Positions 57,573-64,000 of a DNA stretch of 64,000 nucleotides are shown one piece after another. Position numbers and translations under genes: made by a program. Origin of the DNA: Methylobacterium tardum (GTDB lineage: Bacteria > Pseudomonadota > Alphaproteobacteria > Rhizobiales > Beijerinckiaceae); assembly GCF_023546765.1 (NCBI RefSeq), contig NZ_CP097484.1, forward strand, positions 4,843,501 through 4,907,500, given 5' to 3'. Every line of letters begins with the position of its first letter. The stretch's first letter is position 1. The notes under the pieces were generated by a model, which saw only the letters and a list, made by a program, of their open reading frames with translations, was not told where the DNA came from and ran no database searches.

Positions 57573-58391
57573 TTGTCAGCGATCTGGGTGACAGCGCTTA
57601 TCCGGGCCCTGACTTCGGGCGCCGTCGTCGTGCTCGCCTCCGTGCTGGCGGAGATCCTCGGGCCGGTCTGGGGGGCGCTCATCATCAGCCTGCCGGTCTC
57701 GGCCGGACCGGCCTATGTGTTCATGGCCCTGGAACACGATCCCGCCTTCGTCGCCGGCGCGGCCCTCAACGGCTTCGCGGCGACCGCGGCGACGGGCGTG
57801 TTCCTGATCGTCTATGCCCGGCGCGCGGCCGGCCGGGGCCTGGCCCTCAGCCTGGGCCCGGCGGCGGTGGCGTGGCTCGCAGCGGCCGCTCCGATCTCGG
57901 CCGTCGCGTGGACGCCGCTGACGGCGTTCCTGCTCAATGCGGCCGTGTACGGAGCCGGCACCCTGCTGACCCGGCCGGCGGCGCGCACCTCGCTCGCCCG
58001 GAGCACCGTGGTCGCGCGACCCCGGCCGCTCGACCTCATCGTCCGGGCGGCCGCCGTCGCCCTGTTCGTGGCCGCCGTCCTCGCCGTGAGTTCGGCCCTG
58101 GGCCCGGCGCGGACCGGGGTCGTCGCGGCCTATCCGGTCACCCTCACGAGCACCTTCGTGATCCTGCACCGCCGCGTCGGCGGGACGGCGATGGCCCGGC
58201 TGGCGAGCATCACGATCCGCGGCGTCTTCGGCTTCGGCCTGACGCTCCTCACGCTCCATCTGCTGGTCGAGCCGTTCGGGGCCGCCCTCGCCCTTACGGC
58301 CGCGCTCGTCGTCTCGCTGACCTATTCGGCCGGGCTGCTCGCCCTGCAGCGCCGTCCGGATCTGCAGGCGGCGCGCGTGACCCCGCGCTAG
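57573..58391 (+). CDS. polytopic membrane protein of unknown function
   Basis: A 272-residue protein with about nine hydrophobic helices and little soluble sequence. It starts at TTG 57573; GTG 57588 is an alternative. The opening ALIRALTSGAVVVLASVLAE and the later glycine-rich helices suggest a transporter-like or export protein, but I do not recognise a family. It runs opposite to the haemoglobin gene, and repeat B follows it. Confidence 0.65.
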   Translation: MSAIWVTALIRALTSGAVVVLASVLAEILGPVWGALIISLPVSAGPAYVFMALEHDPAFVAGAALNGFAATAATGVFLIVYARRAAGRGLALSLGPAAVAWLAAAAPISAVAWTPLTAFLLNAAVYGAGTLLTRPAARTSLARSTVVARPRPLDLIVRAAAVALFVAAVLAVSSALGPARTGVVAAYPVTLTSTFVILHRRVGGTAMARLASITIRGVFGFGLTLLTLHLLVEPFGAALALTAALVVSLTYSAGLLALQRRPDLQAARVTPR

Positions 58392-58455
58392 GGCTCCGGC
58401 CGCGTTCGGGCGCGCGACGGCAGGATCCAGGTCGTGGCGTGGGGGGTGGGTTTTC

Positions 58456-58582
58456 TCACCCTCGCCCTCATCCTGAGGTGCCGGAGCGTAGCGGAGGCCT
58501 CGAAGGAGCCCTCCAGATGCCGCTGCCATCCCTGGAGCCCTCCTTCGAGGCGGCTGCGCCGCACCTCAGGATGAGGGCAGGG
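58456..58582. repeat. dispersed intergenic repeat B, copy 2
   Basis: It opens CGCCCTCATCCTGAGGTGCCG and closes GCACCTCAGGATGAGGGC, giving inverted ends. The middle has two GGAG(C)CCTCC stretches. The same family as 47562-47682. Confidence 0.7.
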
Positions 58583-58662
58583 ATGGGACAGCGGCTGTCT
58601 GCTGCGGCGCGCCGGCACGCTTCCCACCCCCGGAGCGTGCCGCAACACCGACGGTCCCGGCT

Positions 58663-60594
58663 CTAGCCGGTGCTGAGCGGAACATGGGCTTCCGCCATGC
58701 CGGACAGGATGCGGCGCAGCAGCTCCGACCTGAGCCGCGCCTGGCTGCCCGGTAGGGTCCGAACCTGCACGGCGAGCCGGACGCAGGTCTCCGACAGGGC
58801 CGTGGGCCCCACGAATTTGGGCGGCGTCACCATCAAGGCGCTCAGCGCCGCGTCGCTCTCCAGCTCGGCGATGGCGGCCTCGATCACCCCCGCCGCGGCC
58901 GCGTAGGGCACGCCGTGCGGCACGTAGACCGGCACCTCCAGTCCGGCCCAGTCCCGCGAGAAGTTCGTCACCGCCTTCAGCTCGCCGAACGCGACCGTGT
59001 GCATGTGGCCGTTGTCGTCGCGCAGCCGGACGGAGCGCAGCGAGAACGCCTCGACCTGGCCCTGCAGGTTGCCGCTCTCGATCGTCTCGCCGACCCGGAA
59101 GGCGTCGTCGAGCAGCAGGAAGAAGCCCGCGATGACGTCGCGGACCAGCGCCTGCGCCCCGAAGCCGATCGTCAGGCCGACCACGCCCGCGCCCGCCAGC
59201 AGGGGGCCGATCTGCAGGCCGAAGGCGGAGGCGATGCTCAGGGCGGCCGTGACCGAGAGCGCGACGAGCACGACCGTGCGCATGGCGGGCAGGATCGTGG
59301 CGAGGCGGTCCGCCCGCGGGTCCCCGCCCACGTGGGCGAGACCGCGGTCGATGAGGCTCCGGACGACCTGCCAGGCCAGGTCGGTCCCGAGCAGGATCAG
59401 CAGGGCCGACACGATCTGCGCGGTCATCGCCGGGCCCAGCCCCCCGTCCGCGCCCGGCAGCCGCTCCGCGAGGAGCAGCAGGGCCGCGATCAGGGCGACG
59501 TTGCGGGCGGCACGCGCGACGATGCGCTCCTCGCGCGTCAATTCGCCGGCGCGGTTCGGCCCGAACGCGACCGTGCGGGCCGCGTCGCCCAGGGCCAGCG
59601 ACAGGGCCGGCGCGACGCCGAGGACCAGCGTGGCCCAGGCGGCGCTGGGCAGGCCGGCCTGGGCCAGCAGCCATGCGGCGATCGGAACGAGCCCCAGGAT
59701 CAGCGCGGCCGGGCGCGGCGACCGCCTGTCGGGCCCGCGCAGCGACAGGGCAACCAGTCCGACGACGGCGGGGACCATCAGCGCCACGAGCAGCAGCGTC
59801 AGGCTGGTGACCGCGTCCGCGATCGCCGGATCAGCGCCGCCCGAGCGCAGCCCGGCCGCCCACAGCAGCCCGGTCGCCGCCGTGAGGGCCAGTGTCGTGA
59901 CCCCGTGCTGCGCACGCCACGCCGCCTGCGTCGGCAGGGCGACCAGACGCAGTCGCGCGCCGCCGGGCGCCAGCAGGAAGCGGCCGAGCGCGCGGGTGCT
60001 GCGCACGGCCACGATGGCCAGGAGCGCGTCGAGGGCCATGACGCCGGCCGCGCCCGACGGGGCGGCGACGAGGTAGGCGAGGCACGCGCCCGCCGCGAAG
60101 CTCAGGACGAGGGCCTGGGCGAACAGGAGGCGCTGGACCTGCGCCAGCAGCCTCTGGCGCGCCGTGTCCAGGGGGCTGTCGACGATCCGCTGCATCCACG
60201 ATGCCGACCAGCGCCAGAACAGCCGCTCGGCGAGCCAGCCCCCGAGCCAGAGCAGCAGCAGGCGGGCGGCCAGACCGGCCGGCGAGGCCGTCTCGTCCGC
60301 GGCGATGTCCGAGAGCGCCGCGGCGGTCGCCGCCGGTATGCCGGCGGCCGCCACCGCCAGATGGTTCGCCCGGTCGTGGATGGTGCGGAGGTGCTCGTCC
60401 AGGTCGCGGCTGAGCGCGAGGCCGCCGAAGCCGGGCGGGGGCGTCTGTGCGCGTGGTGCGGTCGGGAATGCCCACAGGACAGCGATGAGCGCGAGGCCCG
60501 CGATCCAGCGGGAGATCACCACGACCGGCTTGCGCGCATGAACCGCGACCCACACACGAGAGGGATGCGACACCGTCTCCGCCGGGGTCGTCAC
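58663..60594 (-). CDS. mechanosensitive channel, MscS family, large form
   Basis: A 643-residue inner-membrane protein. A leader or first helix is at about 30-48. Multiple helices lie at about 105-460. The conserved MscS pore helix and beta domain follow at about 475-640 (VVGLTIGFGAQALVRDVIAG, then LDDAFRVGETIESGNLQGQV and FSLRSVRLRDDNGHMHTV). Such channels release solutes on osmotic down-shock. GTG 60594 is the start; a later start within the leader is possible. It is alone on its strand. Confidence 0.87.
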   Translation of the reverse strand: MTTPAETVSHPSRVWVAVHARKPVVVISRWIAGLALIAVLWAFPTAPRAQTPPPGFGGLALSRDLDEHLRTIHDRANHLAVAAAGIPAATAAALSDIAADETASPAGLAARLLLLWLGGWLAERLFWRWSASWMQRIVDSPLDTARQRLLAQVQRLLFAQALVLSFAAGACLAYLVAAPSGAAGVMALDALLAIVAVRSTRALGRFLLAPGGARLRLVALPTQAAWRAQHGVTTLALTAATGLLWAAGLRSGGADPAIADAVTSLTLLLVALMVPAVVGLVALSLRGPDRRSPRPAALILGLVPIAAWLLAQAGLPSAAWATLVLGVAPALSLALGDAARTVAFGPNRAGELTREERIVARAARNVALIAALLLLAERLPGADGGLGPAMTAQIVSALLILLGTDLAWQVVRSLIDRGLAHVGGDPRADRLATILPAMRTVVLVALSVTAALSIASAFGLQIGPLLAGAGVVGLTIGFGAQALVRDVIAGFFLLLDDAFRVGETIESGNLQGQVEAFSLRSVRLRDDNGHMHTVAFGELKAVTNFSRDWAGLEVPVYVPHGVPYAAAAGVIEAAIAELESDAALSALMVTPPKFVGPTALSETCVRLAVQVRTLPGSQARLRSELLRRILSGMAEAHVPLSTG

Positions 60595-60814
60595 GCCCTC
60601 CTACACCACCGCACGCCGCACGCCACCGGCTTGGCTGGGCAGGCGCACACGCACGACCGCATCGCCGCCGCGGGCCGAAGGCAGAGCCATCCGTCGTCCT
60701 GGGGGTCACGGTCGGGGGCCGGACGCGCGGCGCACCGGGCTTCGGCGGTGCGGCAGAACCCCGCGCATCGCCCTATCGGCGGAGCTTGACCGCGTGCCCG
60801 CGCGCTAGCCGAGC

Positions 60815-61258
60815 ATGCTGCTCCTCTACGGTCTCACCATCCTCGCGGGCATCGCGAACGCGATCCAGCCTGGCCAGAACGCGACGCTGTCGAAGTCGCT
60901 CGGGCTCCCCGTCACGGCGGGGCTGATCACGCGCCTCGTCAGCTCAGCGGCTCTGCTGATCGGTGGCCTCGCCATCGGAAAGCTTGAGATGCCGAGCGGA
61001 CAGCAACTGGCTGCGGTGCCCTGGTGGGCCTGGCTCGGAGGGTTCTTCAGCGTCCTGTTGATCCTGGCTCAGCTCTACGCCTCGCCCGCGATCGGCGCCG
61101 CGTCGTTCCTCGGCATCATCGTGACGGTGGGCGTCGCCGTCTCGCTCGTGCTGGACAATTACGGGTGGGTCGGCTTTCCGGTGCATCCGGCCAGTCTGTG
61201 GCGGGTCCTCGGCGCCCTGCTGATGATCGCCGGCGTGGCCATGGTCGCCCTGTTCTGA
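60815..61258 (+). CDS. YdcZ/DUF606-type small DMT transporter
   Basis: A 147-residue membrane protein with five hydrophobic helices. YGLTILAGIANAIQPGQNATL and the later GAASFLGIIVTVGVAVSLVLD match the DUF606 (YdcZ) DMT transporters. It may act as a homodimer. ATG 60815. The substrate is unknown. It starts about 220 bases from the divergent MscS gene. Confidence 0.82.
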   Translation: MLLLYGLTILAGIANAIQPGQNATLSKSLGLPVTAGLITRLVSSAALLIGGLAIGKLEMPSGQQLAAVPWWAWLGGFFSVLLILAQLYASPAIGAASFLGIIVTVGVAVSLVLDNYGWVGFPVHPASLWRVLGALLMIAGVAMVALF

Positions 61259-61569
61259 GTCGGCAGGCCGCGTTGCGGCGCGGCAGGCCGTCGTCTCGGG
61301 CAACGGAGCCGGCGGGGTTAGGGGCTGTCGCGCGCTCCGACGCCTCGACCGGGACGGACCTCCTGAACCGCTCGGCACGCCGTCCGCGTGTCCTGTGTGG
61401 CGGCGCACAAAATCCGGCGAACGATCGGCGGAGGATCGCCGTTGAGAGGTCACTGCCGGCCAAGCACAGCCGCCGCGATCAAGACCGCCAGACCGACGAT
61501 CTTCCTCACGCGACCCGACTGACCGGATGGCTTCCCCGTGAAGTCAAACGCACACGCATGGAGATCGTC
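61259..61569. other. 311-base spacer without recognised gene
   Basis: It contains no convincing coding frame. It leads to the small secreted gene at 61570 and probably carries its promoter. Confidence 0.4.
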
Positions 61570-61800
61570 ATGAAGGCCCACATCCTCGCTGCCGCCGCCC
61601 TGGTCGCCGTCGCCACGCCCGCCCTCGCGCAGGGCATCGACAGCAAGCACAGCCCCTACCCCGCGTCAGCCTACGCGGGTTACGCCGGCAACACTGCCGC
61701 GATTCTGCTGCCGGAGATCTCGGTGACCCACTACCGGGCCGCGCCGGCCTACCGCTACTCGGGTCAGCACGCGGGTGGACCGGCCGACGGATTGCGCTGA
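61570..61800 (+). CDS. small secreted protein
   Basis: A 76-residue protein. The signal peptide is KAHILAAAALVAVATPALA, cleaved near ALAQG. The mature part is Tyr/Ala/Ser-rich (HSPYPASAYAGYAGN). GGAG lies six bases before ATG 61570 in the leader GGAGATCGTC, which is identical to that of the minus-strand gene at 63288-63404. The function is unknown. Confidence 0.6.
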   Translation: MKAHILAAAALVAVATPALAQGIDSKHSPYPASAYAGYAGNTAAILLPEISVTHYRAAPAYRYSGQHAGGPADGLR

Positions 61801-62074
61801 CATCCCTGTCCGACGGGGGCCGGCCGGCCCCGTTGCCCTGCGGCGGCACAGATGGCTGCGGAGCCTGCGGCACCGCCGATCCATCCGTGTCGAGCAACCG
61901 CCGCGGGACCGTGATGCCACGCGGCGTCCGCGCCGCGGCCTGGGCCGCCATATCCGCCCGTTGCAGAAGCGCGCAGCAGGGCGATGAGCGTACGGGTGAC
62001 GCCCACGTCACCGGCATCGCCGCCCTGGCCCCGCGATCGCGCGGCCTGCGCGGGCGACGTCCGCCCGGCTTCGT

Positions 62075-62296
62075 CTACGGCCACGCGGGGGCCGGCAAAT
62101 TCTGGCGATGCGCCCAGATCAGCCCGCGATAGGGACTGGTGAGGGTCGCGACCCCGGGCCGGCCGTCGAGGACGCTGTCCACGATCGCGGCGGCGCGGTC
62201 GATCGCGGCCTCGATGGTCGGGGCGTTGAGGACAGTGCAGTGCGTATCCACGCTGCCTTGCAGACGTGCTCGGGCGATCCGCAGGTGATACCGCAT
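62075..62296 (-). CDS. small conserved hypothetical protein
   Basis: A 73-residue protein with HLRIARARLQGSVDTHCTVL, a helical APTIEAAIDRAAAIVDSVLDG and the end SPYRGLIWAHRQNL. It looks like a genuine soluble mini-protein common in related genomes. ATG 62296 has only a GGGTCCGG leader. No function is known. Confidence 0.5.
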   Translation of the reverse strand: MRYHLRIARARLQGSVDTHCTVLNAPTIEAAIDRAAAIVDSVLDGRPGVATLTSPYRGLIWAHRQNLPAPAWP

Positions 62297-62578
62297 GGCC
62301 GGACCCCGTGCTCACAGACCGGTTGCCATCATATGGGGTGTTCAACCGGAAGCGCGTGAAGCACCGTTGCGCCTGGCCCTTCCCGGGCTCGCCGCACGGT
62401 CCATGGCCTGATCCGGCACACAGCAGGGCCGGTGGAGCTGACGTCCCGCTAACCTGATCCTGGCACCTTACGGTCGGGCCGCGTTGCGTATCGGCCCACG
62501 CTGGTGAGATCGGACGCTCCCCCGCCCCGTGAGCAGATCGGGGTGGGGCCGAGCGGCCGATCCGCGAAGGGGACGCCC

Positions 62579-62788
62579 ATGACGGACGAGCCGGACCAGA
62601 CCCTGTCGGACGAGGAACTCGACCGTCTGGCGCGGAAGCTGTTCGCCGAGGTTCGGGCCGACAGCGACGAGGCGAAGGCGGGACGGGCCCTTGAATCCGC
62701 CGGCGCGGTGGCCGGCGACGTCCTCCCCGGGATACCGGACTGGCTTATGGATGCCAGCGGCGACGCGGGTGATGGCGGCGGCGACTGA
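62579..62788 (+). CDS. small acidic hypothetical protein
   Basis: A 69-residue acidic protein (LSDEELDRLARKLFAEVRAD, then a Gly/Asp-rich tail). AAGGGGA lies a few bases before ATG 62579; the longer frame to 62504 is unsupported. No family is recognised. Confidence 0.5.
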   Translation: MTDEPDQTLSDEELDRLARKLFAEVRADSDEAKAGRALESAGAVAGDVLPGIPDWLMDASGDAGDGGGD

Positions 62789-62812
62789 GGCGGCGGGCGC
62801 GGCGCGGGCGCC

Positions 62813-63166
62813 TCAGTTCTTGAAGATCTGAACGTCGCCCTCGGACAGCACCGCGCGCTGGTCGGTGCACCATTGCTGCTCCCCGACTTCCTTCACCTCG
62901 GCGTAGCGCCGCGCCAGCTCATCCTTGAAGGCGGCGTGCGCGCGCTCCTGGCCCAGCACCTCGGTGGCCACGTCTCGCGCAGTCTGGGAGATCCGCAGCG
63001 CCGTCGTGCCGTCGATCGCGTAGTGCTTGCCGCAGAACGTGATGATGGCCGATTGCGCGCTGGAGGCGCGGAGCAGGGCCAGCGCCTGCTCCTGAGGCTG
63101 CGCGCGCGCAGGCGCAGCCTGTGCAGTGACGGCAAGGACGACGGCAACGAGGGCTTGGTAGCGCAC
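62813..63166 (-). CDS. secreted hypothetical protein with two cysteines
   Basis: A 117-residue exported protein. The signal peptide is VAVVLAVTAQAAPARA, followed by a helical mature region with Cys at about 45 and 100 (ITFCGKHYAIDG, QQWCTDQRA), which may form a disulfide. The start is GTG 63166, and a weak leader precedes it. It is convergent with the small acidic gene. The function is unknown. Confidence 0.6.
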   Translation of the reverse strand: MRYQALVAVVLAVTAQAAPARAQPQEQALALLRASSAQSAIITFCGKHYAIDGTTALRISQTARDVATEVLGQERAHAAFKDELARRYAEVKEVGEQQWCTDQRAVLSEGDVQIFKN

Positions 63167-63287
63167 GGCAGGTCTCTAGCGATGAGCACTCGTACAATGC
63201 AGTAACGAGTGACGGCAATGTCTGAGAACAGCGTATGCAGGGTGGCTCGCCGGCGGCCCTGGTTCAGCATGCACCCAGCGCGGGCGT

Positions 63288-63404
63288 TCAGGCGAAGTGC
63301 ATCGGCAGCGCCAGGCTGACGAGGGCGACATACGCGCCGACGAGCAAGGCTCCGGCCGGGACGACGACACCGCTGAGCAGGACGAGGCGGGCTGAGAGGG
63401 ACAT
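63288..63404 (-). CDS. 38-residue single-helix membrane protein
   Basis: MSLSARLVLLSGVVVPAGAL followed by a hydrophobic stretch that ends LPMHFA. ATG 63404 has GGAG six bases upstream, the same GGAGATCGTC leader as the gene at 61570. It is too short for most gene finders; the coding call rests on the leader and hydrophobic composition. Confidence 0.5.
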   Translation of the reverse strand: MSLSARLVLLSGVVVPAGALLVGAYVALVSLALPMHFA

Positions 63405-63828
63405 GACGATCTCCACGTGATGGGCGGCGGCTGCCGTCGTTGAGGAAGATCTATGCTCAAGCTCTCCGGTCCGATGTGCTGGGGAACACGCAGAGCGGTC
63501 TCGTCGTGGCGTGTGCAGGGTCGGGCGCCGCCGAACCTGTCCCCGGGTGCCTTCGTGCAGAACAGCGTGCGCCGATGCTCTGACCGATCCGGGATCCTCG
63601 GCCATCTCCGGTCGAAGGCCGCGCGGTTGGCGTCCGCCTCGTTCGCGCTGCAGCCCGTCGACGGGATCGAAGAAGCGGTGTTCGGGCCAGATCGGCACGG
63701 CGATGCACTGCGGCGCCGATGATGATTCATGCATTGCGGCGCAGCATCGATTGAGCTTGCCCCGGCGGGATCAGTCATGGATGACCGGCGTTCTCACCAG
63801 TACTGCAAAACATACTGGGAGCATCGCC
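63405..63828. other. 424-base stretch without recognised gene
   Basis: Frames cross it on both strands but lack ribosome binding sites and protein-like composition. It includes the promoter region of the gene at 63829. Confidence 0.4.
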
Positions 63829-64000
63829 ATGGGCCTGACCGCGTTTGTCGTCTTCGTCGTCCCGTGGGTGGTGCTTGCGGTGTTTCTCACGCGGGCCCCG
63901 ACGGTCCTCCGTCTGGGCGCTGCTCCGGCGCCTTGGCGGCCCATCCCGACCCGCAAGGAGTTGAGCGGGGCCGACCGGCGCGCGACGCACCCGCATGATA
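63829..64000 (+). CDS. small membrane protein, cut by the right window edge
   Basis: ATG 63829 has GGGAG seven bases upstream. It encodes one hydrophobic helix (TAFVVFVVPWVVLAVFLT) and a basic cytoplasmic tail that runs off the right edge. 57 codons are visible. No family is recognised. Confidence 0.5.
   Translation, partial: MGLTAFVVFVVPWVVLAVFLTRAPTVLRLGAAPAPWRPIPTRKELSGADRRATHPHD

Overview
The window is high-GC DNA from an alphaproteobacterium, most likely a Methylobacterium-type member of the Hyphomicrobiales. The evidence is the circularly permuted two-piece tmRNA genes, the thyA-folA-hflK-hflC-degP order, the tuf / tRNA-Trp / secE / nusG / rplK / rplA block, fumC followed by a DUF4169 protein and a small ribbon-helix-helix protein, and many short Methylobacterium-style secreted or membrane proteins.

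Layout. 1-1258: 5' part of gpmI. 1579-3420: two tandem small paralogues, then decayed DNA holding the tail of a TonB receptor and a frameshifted small membrane protein. 3421-7675: a VirG-like regulator, a di-haem peroxidase and a VirA-like hybrid kinase in one operon. 8503-15667: an accessory stretch with two GT-B glycosyltransferases, a Bcr/CflA-type exporter, an alpha/beta hydrolase and a cytochrome P450, with AT-rich DNA and a terminator at its edges. 15931-17877: small secreted protein, class III cyclase and phytochelatin-synthase-like protein. 18769-21394: tRNA-Arg and peptidoglycan recycling genes (MurU, and a TsaE-AmgK fusion). 21523-24242: a sigma-54 activator divergent from cyanase, with a sigma-54 promoter and three palindromes between them. 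24415-28803: RND pump and beta-barrel protein. 29110-33053: translation and secretion core. 33438-38800: DegP, HflC, HflK, DHFR and thymidylate synthase. 38880-45422: CPBP protease, tmRNA 1, sspB, P450, fumC and a ParB-like protein. 45463-48561: envelope and stress small-protein operon and a Gly-rich secreted protein. 48672-51915: PhyH dioxygenase, small accessory genes and a second tmRNA. 51993-64000: alpha/beta hydrolase, hybrid kinase, LLM monooxygenase, truncated haemoglobin, MscS channel, YdcZ-like transporter and several small proteins.

The two strongest observations follow. First, there are two complete permuted tmRNA genes about 11 kb apart. They encode different degradation tags, ANDNFAPVAVAA and ANDNVGMEMRLAA, and share the alanine identity pair, and the first lies directly upstream of the tag adaptor gene sspB. 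Second, cyanase appears to be controlled by sigma-54: a perfect -24/-12 element precedes cynS, and three similar 12-bp palindromes sit upstream of it at enhancer distance, at the start of a divergently encoded PAS/AAA+/Fis activator.

Six otherwise sensible genes carry an apparent 1-2 base frameshift (2740-2897, tsaE-amgK, hflK, the CPBP protease, 46278-46719 and 51308-51600). Either the sequence has indel errors or the strain has several recently broken genes. Raw reads would decide.
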